Positions 32,046 through 40,495 of a stretch of DNA of 42,143 nt are shown piece by piece; the first letter of the stretch is position 1, and every line of letters begins with the position of its first letter. A model generated the notes under the pieces. It was not told the DNA's origin. It searched no databases and worked only from the letters and a program-made list of their open reading frames with translations. Position numbers and translations under genes: made by a program. This DNA is from Deltaproteobacteria bacterium (lineage in GTDB: Bacteria; Myxococcota_A; Polyangia; JAAYKL01): NCBI GenBank assembly GCA_028713995.1, contig JAQTNF010000031.1:1-42143 (forward strand), given 5' to 3'.

Positions 32046-32774
32046 TCACGCGCGCAGGAGCCTGCGCGCCGCCTCCCTCACCTGCATGGAGTATGCGGTC
32101 TGCTTGGGTATGAGCCTGAGCTCGCCTTGCGGCATGGCGCGCAGCACCTTGGTGACGGCGTCGCCGCCGAGCCTCGGGTTGCCGAGCAGGGCCCGGCGCA
32201 CCGTGGAGTTCGCGAGCCACGCGCCGTTCGACACGATGAGATCCACGAGCGGCACGGGCAAGGAGCCCATGTGCGCGATCCGCGCGACCTCGGGCAGCGT
32301 GAGCCGCGGGTTGCGCAGCAACGGCTCCCACACGCCCTTGCCGTAGATGCGCTCGAGCGCCATGCGCTCGGTCACCTCGCCGTCGCGCGCCATCTTCATC
32401 TGCTCCGCGGTCGAAAGCCCGCGCAGCCGATCGTACATGCTCTCGGGCGGGCTCTTGTCCTCCGCAGGGGGCGCCTTGTGCTCGCCCACGAAGCCCGCGA
32501 GCTCCTTGCGCATGTCCGGACCGAAGTCCACGAAGGCGAGCCCCACGACGCGCGCGCCGCCCTGCTCGCCCACCCACACCACGCGCCCCACGAGCGTGAG
32601 CGCACGCCCGTCATCAGGGTGCACGATCTCCACCTTGCGGACCTCACCCTCCACGGCCTCGATCGCGCCGCGGGCCATGGCCCCGCCGTTGCGCAGGTTC
32701 TGCTCGAAATCCTTTTCGAGCGCCGCCCTGCTCTCGAATTCGATCCGGATCGCGCTCGGTTCGGTGGACGCCAT
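32046..32774 (-). CDS. PilZ-like (TIGR02266-type) protein
   Basis: The 242-residue product has an N-terminal PilZ-like region: IEFESRAALEKDFEQNLRNGG, then VEIVHPDDGRALTLVGRVVWV and GLAFVDFGPDMR, matching the variant found in many Myxococcota (TIGR02266 family). The c-di-GMP RxxxR and DxSxxG motifs are not evident, so ligand binding is unsure. The C-terminal part (about 110-242) consists of HEAT-like or armadillo-like helices (LLRNPRLTLPEVARIAHMG, ALLGNPRLGGDAV). It is followed 5 bases later by the radical SAM gene, so the two are co-transcribed from the promoter at 32805-32833. Confidence 0.7.
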   Translation of the reverse strand: MASTEPSAIRIEFESRAALEKDFEQNLRNGGAMARGAIEAVEGEVRKVEIVHPDDGRALTLVGRVVWVGEQGGARVVGLAFVDFGPDMRKELAGFVGEHKAPPAEDKSPPESMYDRLRGLSTAEQMKMARDGEVTERMALERIYGKGVWEPLLRNPRLTLPEVARIAHMGSLPVPLVDLIVSNGAWLANSTVRRALLGNPRLGGDAVTKVLRAMPQGELRLIPKQTAYSMQVREAARRLLRA

Positions 32775-32804
32775 GGGTTCCTCGCGGTTCGAAATCCTTT
32801 GGGG

Positions 32805-32833
32805 AGCATACCGGGTGGTGAAAGGCGCGGCAA
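32805..32833 (-). promoter_or_regulatory. Promoter for the PilZ-radical SAM unit
   Basis: On the minus strand TTGCCG (32833-32828) and TATGCT (32810-32805) are 17 bases apart; the start would be near 32798, 24 bases before the ATG. Confidence 0.5.
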
Positions 32834-32898
32834 CAGGGGAGAGCAGCTCGAACGGCGAGGATTGAGCCCGGAGCCGTAGGGGGACTTCCGCTGATTCT

Positions 32899-33789
32899 TC
32901 AATCGATTCGCGTTGATCCGTTTGGTTGGGAAGGGGGATCGGGCAGCTTTGACCCTATACTCTTTGCCCCTATACTCTCCCCCCGTAACTCCCGCACTTT
33001 CCGGTTGATAAGGAGCCTCAGCTCCTCGTGCTTCTTCCTCGCGTCCGCCTTGAACGACGCTGCGTTGGAATCTGCGCTCCACGTCGCGATCGGGTGCTCC
33101 TTGCTCGCCGCGCACAGCGCGCACGATACCCCGATCTCGCCCTCCCCCACATCCCTCCTGAACCGGATTCTCAGCACGAACGAGTCCACGAGAATTCCGG
33201 CGTCGGCCGGAGCTGCGCCGATGACGTAACCGGCGCGTGACAGATGACTTGCGAGATCGGAGGAGAGCCACTTGGCGATCTTGCGGTCGCGATCGACGGA
33301 CAGAAATTCGTGCTCGGGTACGACTTCGAGGTGGATTGGCCCCTTGCCCGGCGGCCGAAACAGATCCGGGTCCGGTTTCTCCTGCGCAATCGACTGCGAT
33401 TTCTCCTCCTCGTCGATCCCTCGTCTCCCTCGATTCGCGTGAATCCTCCACGAGAGCACCGCTGTGACGACGAGCATCGAGAGAATGGCCGCTGCTCTGC
33501 TGTTGAATATCTGCTCGCTCCTCGCAACGAGGAGCAAATCGAAACCCACCATGGCCATGAAATAGAAGAATTGTACAAGCCTCTTGACCGCGCCAACCCG
33601 ATTGAAAAAGTCGAAGGCATACATCAGTGGAATGCCGATCACCGCGAAGAGCAGGCAAACGATATCCTCCCAACCGTAAAGCTCGACCCGCTCCCCGCTG
33701 AGTCGAACCCACAATTCCATGCACCCAGCCCACGACAACAGGGCCGTGGCTCGCTCCACTTTCAAAATCCTTGTCTTGGACACCGGCAT
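32899..33789 (-). CDS. Membrane protein of unknown function
   Basis: The 296-residue product begins with a cytoplasmic or interfacial helix, has three hydrophobic segments (about 42-62, 72-92 and 100-118) and a soluble C-terminal half (about 125-296) rich in alpha-beta elements. The segment SVDRDRKIAKWLSSDLASHL then GYVIGAAPADAGILVDSFVLRI could be a small binding or sensor fold, but no family is recognised. The end of the frame carries a tandem repeat of 15 bases. The ATG at 33789 was preferred to one at 33807. The code seems less GC-biased than its neighbours, which may mean recent arrival. Confidence 0.6.
   Translation of the reverse strand: MPVSKTRILKVERATALLSWAGCMELWVRLSGERVELYGWEDIVCLLFAVIGIPLMYAFDFFNRVGAVKRLVQFFYFMAMVGFDLLLVARSEQIFNSRAAAILSMLVVTAVLSWRIHANRGRRGIDEEEKSQSIAQEKPDPDLFRPPGKGPIHLEVVPEHEFLSVDRDRKIAKWLSSDLASHLSRAGYVIGAAPADAGILVDSFVLRIRFRRDVGEGEIGVSCALCAASKEHPIATWSADSNAASFKADARKKHEELRLLINRKVRELRGESIGAKSIGSKLPDPPSQPNGSTRID
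32948..32977. repeat. Tandem 15-base duplication
   Basis: TTTGACCCTATACTC and TTTGCCCCTATACTC lie side by side with one mismatch. On the minus strand they encode SIGAK and SIGSK near the C-terminus of the membrane protein. Confidence 0.75.
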
Positions 33790-33831
33790 GGGATTCCCCC
33801 GCTCCACACCTCTCCCCCGAACCCGAGCACC

Positions 33832-36252
33832 CTACCTCACCCGCACGCGCTGCACGACCACGGCGAAGTGCTCTCCGTCGCGCTCCACGTCGATCATCAC
33901 CACCGAGCCGATGATGCCGTTCACCGCGCGCTGGGCCGCCTCGGGCGAGCGCACGGGCTCCCCGTCCACGGCCACGATCCGATCGCCAGCGAGCAGCCCG
34001 GCCGCGGCAACGCGCGATCCGGGCTCCACGCTCGCAGCGATCAGCTTGCCGCCCTTCACCGCGAAGCTCACGGGCAGACCGCCCTTGCCCGGCGGGGGGC
34101 CGGTCACGTCGATGTTGTCCGCCTGGCCGAAGCGCGTCTCGACCGAGCTCGGCTCGGCCTGCGACTCCGTATCCACGGGCTCTGGGCGCGCTGCCGCGGG
34201 GCGCGGAAGGTCGTAAGAGCCCAGATTCTCGACCTCGTCGCCAGGAGGCTCGCCGATGGGCGGCCCGATGACTATCTCAGACGCCGTGGCGGGCGTTCTC
34301 GCGGCCTTCTTTGTCTCCACCGGGTAGAGCTCGGCCGGCCCGCTCGCCACCCCCAGCACCCGCGCCGCGAATCCCGCGGGAGCGCGCTCGAGCACCAGCT
34401 TGAGCTCGGTCCCGGCCGTGGCGAACGGAGTCTGCGCCCCTTGCCCTGCCCCGGTGTCGGCCACCAGGTGATAGTCCCCCGGTCCCGCGCCCTCGAGCGC
34501 GAACGTGCCGTCGTCCGCGGTCTTCCCCACGAGCACCTGCGACAGGCGCGGGGTCACGCAGAGGGCCGTGATCGACACGTCCGCGACTCCGTAACCCCGT
34601 GCGTCCACGATCCGGCCGCGCAGGACGCGATCCGCGAGCGGGAGAGCAAGCTCCACCGTATCTGTCCGGCCGAGCGCGGACGTGAGCCGACCCGCGGCCG
34701 GCACCCGCCCGTCGATGGTGGCCTCGAGCCGCACGGACGAAGGCAACCCCGCGAGCCGGACGTAACCGTCGCGCGCCGTGATCCCGTTGCCGGCCTCGGC
34801 GCCGTCCGCGTCGTACGCAACCACGCTCGCACCCGGAATCGGAAACCCGGCCTCGTTCAGCGTACGCACGATCACGGTCAGGCCTTCCCGCATCACGATC
34901 TCGGCGCCGTTCGAGACGCGCCCGGTTTCCACATTGATCGTGGCCTGCCGGACCGTCACGAGCCCAAGCTTCGAGGCGCCGAGCGACACCTCTCCGGACG
35001 GCAGCCCCGTCAGGACGAAACGACCGTCCGCGCCGCTCGTCCACGACGGCGCCCCTGCCGCGCCCGAGCCGTCGGCCACGCCCGGCGGGACAGGCAGGCT
35101 CGGCGGGCCCAGCGCCACGACTCCGTCCGTCACGGCCGACGCCCGCGGCCAACCGGCCTGCTCCGCGACCCCGAGCCTCGCCAGGAACGGGCGTCCGCCC
35201 TCGGGCACGTCGGCCACGGCCTCGCCCATGTCCCTCGCGACCGCAATCGACGCTCCCTGCACGGGCCGCCCGTCGAGATCGCGCACCACCCCCTCCACCG
35301 TGCCTCCGCGCTCCACCCTCACAGTGGCCTCGTCGCCCGCCTCCACCGCGATCGGCGACGGCGACACATACCCCGCGGCCGCCACCGACACCTGGAATGC
35401 CCCGGCCGTGAGGCCGTCGATCACAGCCACCCCGCCCGGATCGGTCGCGGCCACGCGGCTCACGATCGGCAACCCTTCCGGAACCGCGACCACCTTCGCG
35501 GCGACCGGCCGGCCGTCCGGTGCATCCTCGACGCGGATGCGCGCCGTGCCCGCGGTCTCAAGTGGGAGCTCGAAGCGATCGCGCGCGCCGGCGGCCAGCG
35601 CAAGCGGCTCCCGTGTCACATACGCCAGGCCTCCCTCGGCCGCGGCCCAGATGCTGTAGTCGTCCGGCGCGAGGCCAGCGATCACGATGCGCCCGTCGAT
35701 CCCGGTCACGGCGGTCCGCGGAGGCCACAGGGAGCCGGCCGCGATGCGAAGCTCGACCGCTCGCGGCGCCACGCCTTTGGGCGGCACGAACACGAGGCTC
35801 ATCTCGGCGCCGGGTGGAAGCTCCAGGGGCACATTCTCGGCGCAGCCCACCCCACTCTGAGCGTCCGTGGCGCTGCCCCGCAGGAACGCCCAGACCGTGT
35901 AGCGCTCCCCGGCGCGCAGGCCCGCGAGCTTGAACGTGCCGTCGGCAGCCGTGATCGCGCGCGCCGCGAGGTCGGGCGAGGCCCATGGTGCGGCGTCGAG
36001 GCGCACACGCACAAGCGCGCCCTCAAGAGGCTTGCCGTCTCGCGTCACGATCCCGGTAATGCGACAGCCTCCGTGGCCCGCTCCGGCCGCGCGCGCGCCT
36101 GCGTCCTCCTTTCCGGCGCCCCGCGCGACGATCCGCGCCTGCGGACGGGCTTGCGGCTTCGAGGAGCGTAGCGCGGCCACGATGCCGATCCCGGCCAGCA
36201 CACCGGCCGCGGCCAGCGCGATGAGGAAGATTTCTGCCCTGCGGCGTCTCAC
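33832..36252 (-). CDS. Membrane-anchored protein with carboxypeptidase-regulatory-like repeats and PDZ domain
   Basis: This 806-residue protein starts with a membrane anchor (RRRRAEIFLIALAAAGVLAG, residues 2-21), then a linker, then a series of about seven carboxypeptidase-regulatory-like (Ig-fold) modules between about 60 and 640 (pattern GxVTxxDGKPLxGAxVxV ... DGTFxLxGLxAGxYxV), and a PDZ domain in the last about 90 residues (GKLIAASVEPGSRVAAAGLLAGDRIVAVDG). There is no protease domain. The protein would stand in the periplasm with the PDZ at its far end. It starts with GTG at 36252, overlapping the stop of the glycosyltransferase gene by 4 bases (GTGA), with GGAG upstream. Function unknown; adhesion or protein-sorting scaffold are possible. 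Confidence 0.75.
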   Translation of the reverse strand: MRRRRAEIFLIALAAAGVLAGIGIVAALRSSKPQARPQARIVARGAGKEDAGARAAGAGHGGCRITGIVTRDGKPLEGALVRVRLDAAPWASPDLAARAITAADGTFKLAGLRAGERYTVWAFLRGSATDAQSGVGCAENVPLELPPGAEMSLVFVPPKGVAPRAVELRIAAGSLWPPRTAVTGIDGRIVIAGLAPDDYSIWAAAEGGLAYVTREPLALAAGARDRFELPLETAGTARIRVEDAPDGRPVAAKVVAVPEGLPIVSRVAATDPGGVAVIDGLTAGAFQVSVAAAGYVSPSPIAVEAGDEATVRVERGGTVEGVVRDLDGRPVQGASIAVARDMGEAVADVPEGGRPFLARLGVAEQAGWPRASAVTDGVVALGPPSLPVPPGVADGSGAAGAPSWTSGADGRFVLTGLPSGEVSLGASKLGLVTVRQATINVETGRVSNGAEIVMREGLTVIVRTLNEAGFPIPGASVVAYDADGAEAGNGITARDGYVRLAGLPSSVRLEATIDGRVPAAGRLTSALGRTDTVELALPLADRVLRGRIVDARGYGVADVSITALCVTPRLSQVLVGKTADDGTFALEGAGPGDYHLVADTGAGQGAQTPFATAGTELKLVLERAPAGFAARVLGVASGPAELYPVETKKAARTPATASEIVIGPPIGEPPGDEVENLGSYDLPRPAAARPEPVDTESQAEPSSVETRFGQADNIDVTGPPPGKGGLPVSFAVKGGKLIAASVEPGSRVAAAGLLAGDRIVAVDGEPVRSPEAAQRAVNGIIGSVVMIDVERDGEHFAVVVQRVRVR

Positions 36253-37736
36253 CAAGGCTCTCCACTGGCCGTGCGGCCCGCGACCCGACACGCTTCGCCG
36301 AGAAATGCGTCCACGACCCTGACCGCCTCTCCGTCGGCTCTTCGCATGATAAGCGATCTCGGGGCATAGGTGCTCAGGCAATCGACGCGGAGGGATCGCG
36401 CCGACCAGTCTCCGCGCTCATCGAGCAGGAGCCATTGCCCGGCCGGAGCCGCGAACGGGCGATCCGCGCTGCGGATGGGCGCCTTCAGCGGCCGATGGCG
36501 CAAGGCAAAGGCCAGCTCGGCCGCGAGCCCGTAGTTGTCGCAGACCACGGCGTCCGCGTCGAAGACGTCGCCGGCGAACCCTTCGAGGGCCTGCCAACCG
36601 TGCAAGCGCGACACGGGATCCCTGTCCGCGGGAAGCGGCAGGAACGGGTGCAGGGCATGAGCGTGGATCAGCACCGTGGCGGCCACGGCGATGCCGGCGG
36701 CAATCGCGAGCCACGCGCGGCCCCGCGACGATGCGGGTTCGGGCTTCGGTCCCATGATCACCGCGAACGCTCCGACCGCGGCGATCGGATGGCCGAGGGA
36801 CGCCCAGTTCTGCTCCGGATGGCTAAAGAGCGCGGCCAGCGCCGTTGCGGCCACGGGCAGGACGAGCGCGACGCGCGCCGCGAGCCACCCGGATGGAGCG
36901 CCGCGGCGGATCACGAACAGGACCGCGAGCACGGCCACGACCGGCGTGAGGAGCCCGAGCTGACCCGCGAAAAGCTCGCCGACGCGCGCAAGGGCGCCGA
37001 GCAAACCGGGCGCGAGGGGCGGTCCACCGCGTCCCGAGAGATGGGCGAGCTGAAAGGAGAACGAAGGGAAGCCGGCGCGCGCCTCGGCGATCAGGTTCGG
37101 CGCCGCGACCACGAAAGCCAGCGCGATCGCGAGCCACGGATGCCGCGTGGTAAGTTGCCGTCGCAGATCCCGCGCCGCGAGCACGGTGAAAAACGCGAGA
37201 GGGACCACGAGGAGCGCCGCGTGCTTGGCGAGCAGCCCGATCCCGAGAGCCAGGCCGAGCGCGTACCAGTCGCCGGCCGATCCGCCCCGCTCGAGGCGCA
37301 CGAGCGCGAGCGTCGCGCAGAGATACGCGAGGCCGAGCGGCGCGTCGGGCGTGGCAAGGATCGATCCCACTGCCGGGGCCGGCAGCAGCGTGGACAGGAG
37401 TGCGGCCAGCGCCGAGGCGCGCCGGCTCAAGTCGAGCGCCCTCCCGAACCCGTACGCGAGCCCAGCGCCGCCAAGCCCCGCGACGATGGTGAGGAGCCGG
37501 ACTCCGAGCGGCGTGTCACCGGCGATGGCCGTGCCGACACGGATGAGCCACGCCACGAGCGGCGGGTGATCCGGATAGGCGAGCGCGAGGTCGCGCGACC
37601 ACTGCCAGTAGTAGGCCTCGTCCGGCGCCAGACCGAGGCGCGACGCGATCGTGCACCTCGCCGCAAGAAGGGCGCCTCCCGCGGTCACGACCGCGAGCGT
37701 GAATGCGTAAGATGGCCTGTCAGCCTCGGGGCGCAT
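36249..37736 (-). CDS. Glycosyltransferase family 39-type membrane protein (ArnT/PMT-like)
   Basis: The 495-residue product has about ten hydrophobic segments and the GT-C signature near the N-terminus: LGLAPDEAYYWQWS then YPDHPPLVAWLIRVG, with the acidic pair that coordinates the metal and sugar-lipid. Such enzymes transfer a sugar from a polyprenyl-phosphate donor to lipid A, protein or another acceptor outside the cytoplasmic membrane. The C-terminal part (from about 360) is a soluble periplasmic domain. The start overlaps rlmB by 17 bases, and the stop overlaps the PDZ gene by 4. It might modify the neighbouring membrane-anchored protein, but only gene order suggests this. Confidence 0.85.
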   Translation of the reverse strand: MRPEADRPSYAFTLAVVTAGGALLAARCTIASRLGLAPDEAYYWQWSRDLALAYPDHPPLVAWLIRVGTAIAGDTPLGVRLLTIVAGLGGAGLAYGFGRALDLSRRASALAALLSTLLPAPAVGSILATPDAPLGLAYLCATLALVRLERGGSAGDWYALGLALGIGLLAKHAALLVVPLAFFTVLAARDLRRQLTTRHPWLAIALAFVVAAPNLIAEARAGFPSFSFQLAHLSGRGGPPLAPGLLGALARVGELFAGQLGLLTPVVAVLAVLFVIRRGAPSGWLAARVALVLPVAATALAALFSHPEQNWASLGHPIAAVGAFAVIMGPKPEPASSRGRAWLAIAAGIAVAATVLIHAHALHPFLPLPADRDPVSRLHGWQALEGFAGDVFDADAVVCDNYGLAAELAFALRHRPLKAPIRSADRPFAAPAGQWLLLDERGDWSARSLRVDCLSTYAPRSLIMRRADGEAVRVVDAFLGEACRVAGRTASGEPW

Positions 37737-38475
37737 CCTCGGGCAGCGCGCGCTGACGGGCGGCCTCGTACAGGGCGATGGCGGCGGCGACCGAGACGTT
37801 GAGCGAGTCGAAGCCTGGCGCGATTGGTATCGAGAAGAGCCCGTCGCAGCGTTCGGCCGTCAGGCGCCGCAGGCCCTTGCCCTCGTTGCCGACCACAAGC
37901 ACACAGGGCCCGCGCCACGAAACGCCGTGCACCGGGTTGGCGGCTTTCGCGTCCGCGCCCTGTACGAAAAACCCCTCGTCCTTGAGCCGCGCGAGGCACG
38001 TGGCCAGGTTCGTCACGAGCGCCACGCGGATGAGCTCGCTCGCGCCGGCCGAGGCGCGCACGGCCGCGGCGGTCACGCGGGCCGCCCTGTCCTTGGGGAT
38101 GATCACGCCCGCCGCGCCGAACGCGTGCGCCGAGCGCAGGATCGCCCCCAGGTTCCTGGGATCCTGGATTTGATCGAGCACCACGAGCATGGGTTCGGGC
38201 TCCTGACGCGCACGCGTCAGCACCGCGTCCAGATCCGCGTACGGGTAGTCGCCCGATAGGGCCACGACGCCCTGGTGCGGCAGGTCGCGCGCGAGGAGGT
38301 CGAGGGCCTCGCGGGGCGCTTGATCGCACGGAACTCCCGCGCCGCGACAGGCCTCGACGATGGAAGCGGCGGCAGCCGGCTTGAGCCCGTCCGCCACATA
38401 GACGATCTCCACGTTCCGCGGCGCCGATCGGAGCGCCTCGATCACCGCGTGGGGACCCGCGAGAACGCGCTTCAT
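37720..38475 (-). CDS. rlmB: 23S rRNA (guanosine-2'-O)-methyltransferase RlmB
   Basis: The 251-residue product is a SpoU-class methyltransferase with the three motifs of the trefoil-knot fold: DQIQDPRNLGAILRSAHAFG (motif 1), VVGNEGKGL (motif 2) and IPIAPGFDSLNVSVAAAIALYE-type motif 3. The N-terminal domain (GPHAVIEAL) is the L7Ae-like substrate-binding domain of RlmB, so modification of G2251 of 23S rRNA is the likely reaction. Its start overlaps the pyrF stop by 4 bases (ATGA). Confidence 0.93.
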   Translation of the reverse strand: MKRVLAGPHAVIEALRSAPRNVEIVYVADGLKPAAAASIVEACRGAGVPCDQAPREALDLLARDLPHQGVVALSGDYPYADLDAVLTRARQEPEPMLVVLDQIQDPRNLGAILRSAHAFGAAGVIIPKDRAARVTAAAVRASAGASELIRVALVTNLATCLARLKDEGFFVQGADAKAANPVHGVSWRGPCVLVVGNEGKGLRRLTAERCDGLFSIPIAPGFDSLNVSVAAAIALYEAARQRALPEDAPRG

Positions 38476-39194
38476 GGGACCGGCATGGCCCGCATGATCT
38501 CCTCGACGATGCCGCGGGCCGCGGCCGCGGGGCTCGCCGCATCGCGGATCGGACGACCTACGACCAAGTAGTCCGCACCGTCGGCGATGGCCGCGCCGGG
38601 TGTGGCCGCGCGCTTCTGATCACCCGTTTCGGCGCCCGCGGGCCTGATGCCGGGCGTGACGAGCGTCACCTTGGGCCCGACCGCCGCGCGCACGCCCCGA
38701 ACCTCCTGCGGGGAGCAGACGAGGCCCGAGCACCCCATCCTGGCGGCGAGCGACGCGCGAAGGCGCACGATCTCCGCGGGCTCCCCGATGATGCCCACCG
38801 GTGGCAAATCGGCCGAGGACAGGCTCGTGAGCAGCGTCACCCCCAGGATGACGAGCGCCCCATCGGCGGCGGCGACGGCCTCGGCCAACATAGCCTCGCC
38901 TCCGCCAGTGTGCACCGTGAGCATGGACACTCCGAGCCCCCGCGCCGAGCGCACCGCGCCCGCGACCGTTGCCGGAATGTCGTGGAGCTTGAGGTCGAGG
39001 AACACGCCGTAGCCACGGCTCTTCACGGCCTCGACCGCCGCCGGGCCGCACGCCGTGAAGATCTCGAGCCCCACCTTCACCATGCCCACCTGTCCCTCGA
39101 CGCGATCGAGGAGATCGGCGCCGGCCGCCAGGTCCGGAACGTCGAGCGCCAGGATGAGCCGCTTGCGGGCGCGTTCGCGTGCCTCGTCCTTCAT
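38472..39194 (-). CDS. pyrF: Orotidine 5'-phosphate decarboxylase
   Basis: PyrF makes UMP from OMP. The 240-residue product has LILALDVPDL at the N-terminus and the active-site motif DLKLHDIP with D67, K69 and D72, as well as TVHTGGGEAML and TLVTPGIRP near the phosphate-binding loop. The ribosome binding site is weak. It starts 16 bases after the terminator of the coiled-coil gene, so it has no obvious read-through from that gene. rlmB, the GT39 gene and the PDZ gene follow in an overlapping chain. Confidence 0.95.
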   Translation of the reverse strand: MKDEARERARKRLILALDVPDLAAGADLLDRVEGQVGMVKVGLEIFTACGPAAVEAVKSRGYGVFLDLKLHDIPATVAGAVRSARGLGVSMLTVHTGGGEAMLAEAVAAADGALVILGVTLLTSLSSADLPPVGIIGEPAEIVRLRASLAARMGCSGLVCSPQEVRGVRAAVGPKVTLVTPGIRPAGAETGDQKRAATPGAAIADGADYLVVGRPIRDAASPAAAARGIVEEIMRAMPVP

Positions 39195-39209
39195 CTCGAT
39201 GCGCCTTTC

Positions 39210-39243
39210 AAAAAAAAGGCGAGGACCCTCGCGAGCCCTCGCC
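39210..39243 (-). terminator. Rho-independent terminator after the coiled-coil gene
   Basis: On the minus strand a stem GGCGAGG/CCTCGCC with a 12-base loop is followed directly by eight T residues (39217-39210). It lies 25 bases after the stop at 39268. Confidence 0.9.
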
Positions 39244-39267
39244 CGTTCACATCACCTTCGAACCTTC

Positions 39268-40134
39268 TTAGAGCAGGCCGTCCAGCCCGCCGCCGCCCTT
39301 GTCCTCCGTGGCCTTCTTCTTCTTCTTCTTCGGGCCTTCCGAAGGCTTGGCACCGCCGGTCAGACCCTCGAGCGGGTTCGAGCTCAGCGAGATGTCCTTC
39401 TTTGTCGACGCGGCCGTCGCCGCCTTCTCCGCGTCCACCTGGACCCGGTCGCGCCTGCCCTTGGCATCGCTCACGGCGTTCTGCGCCCGCTGGAGATCCT
39501 CGAGAGCCTTCTGCCGCGAGGCCTCGTCCTGGGCGCCGGCGAGGGCCGCCTGGGCCTTGGTGAGCTCGTCCATCTTGGACATGAGCAGAGCCTGCGCGGC
39601 CTTCACCTCCTCGGCGCTCTTGCGCATCTCGGCTTCGCGCGCCTCGCGCTCGGCCTTGAGCTTGGCCTCGTACTCGGCCTGGGAGCTGCTGTACATGTAG
39701 TAGCCGGTCCCGCCGCCGCCGAGCACGATCACCGCCACCACGGCCCATACCCACTTCGGGATGCCCTTCTTGTTCGCCTCGATGCGCTTGACTTCCTGCT
39801 CGTGGCGCAGCATGCGCTCCTGCTCCTCGGCGCGGGCGCGGGCCTCGGCCTCGAGCTTGACCTTGAGCTTGCCCTCCTCCTCGGCCCTTCGCCTCGAATC
39901 CATCTCGTCGCGGGCAGCCCTCTCGGCGGCGAGCCGGGCCTGCTCCTCCTCGCGACGCTTGCGCTCCTCTTCCTCGAGGCGCTTGCGCTCCTCTTCCTCG
40001 CGGCGCTTGCGCTCCTCTTCCTCGCGACGGCGGCGCTCCTCGTCGTCCTTCCGCTTGCGGTCGTCCTCCATGCCCATGAGGGCCTGGAGAGCCACGTTGA
40101 CCGAGTTCTCGCTGCTTTCTACCTTCTTAGCCAT
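39268..40134 (-). CDS. Charged coiled-coil protein with a central membrane helix
   Basis: This 288-residue protein has a short N-terminal head, a very charged Arg/Glu coiled coil (residues 25-120, with octads such as ERKRREEE), one membrane helix at about 127-148 (KWVWAVVAVIVLGG), a second, Ala/Lys/Glu-rich coiled coil (about 150-245) and a basic tail (KKKKKK). No known domain is recognised. It probably forms a long rod on each side of the inner membrane. A GAGG site precedes the ATG at 40134, and the strong terminator follows. Proteins of this type in Myxococcota are mostly hypothetical. Confidence 0.7.
   Translation of the reverse strand: MAKKVESSENSVNVALQALMGMEDDRKRKDDEERRRREEEERKRREEEERKRLEEEERKRREEEQARLAAERAARDEMDSRRRAEEEGKLKVKLEAEARARAEEQERMLRHEQEVKRIEANKKGIPKWVWAVVAVIVLGGGGTGYYMYSSSQAEYEAKLKAEREAREAEMRKSAEEVKAAQALLMSKMDELTKAQAALAGAQDEASRQKALEDLQRAQNAVSDAKGRRDRVQVDAEKAATAASTKKDISLSSNPLEGLTGGAKPSEGPKKKKKKATEDKGGGGLDGLL
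39953..40024. repeat. Three 24-base tandem units in the coiled-coil gene
   Basis: Three near-identical 24-base units, each encoding an Arg/Glu octad, lie at 39953-39976, 39977-40000 and 40001-40024. They differ in the first three bases. Confidence 0.85.
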
Positions 40135-40495
40135 GTCGCCCTCGTCGCGCTGGTGGTGCCGCCTATCGCGGACACCGTGAATGCTTCCATATCTTGAGTA
40201 CGTTCTGCATAATCAAACGATCTCAAAAAAAACATGATCATGCATTGTTGTCCATAATCATTCATCCCAGCTCCGCAACCCATGTTTTTATGCGGCGTGC
40301 GAATGATGCGCGAAGGTAACAAAGGAGCCTAATCGAGTCAAACCCTAACCAACGGGAGTGGGGTTTTTACTCCCCAATGATCTTGACGAGCACGCGCCTG
40401 CGGCGCCTTCCGTCGAGCTCCGCTGCACTTGTGGCGATAGTGGCGCGTGAGTTCGCGCGCGCTTCTTGACAAGGGGCCGAGCAGGTAGGTAGCGA
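40135..40495. other. 361-base gap between divergent genes
   Basis: The left half is AT-rich, with a perfect palindrome CATGATCATG (40233-40242) next to a run of eight A and a weak TTGATT-GATATG promoter for the coiled-coil gene. GGGAGT and ACTCCC (40354-40374) form a small inverted repeat. On the minus strand a frame ends at 40367 with the residues GRRRRRVLVKIIGE; this looks like the end of an OmpA-type domain but has no start, so it may be a gene remnant. TTGACA at 40466-40471 could serve the VanW gene, but no good -10 box follows. Confidence 0.4.

Noticed and set aside
33244-36171. 975-residue plus-strand open frame
   Set aside because: It lies opposite the PDZ gene and its neighbour, has Arg/His-rich composition and no domain. 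It is the usual antisense shadow in GC-rich DNA.
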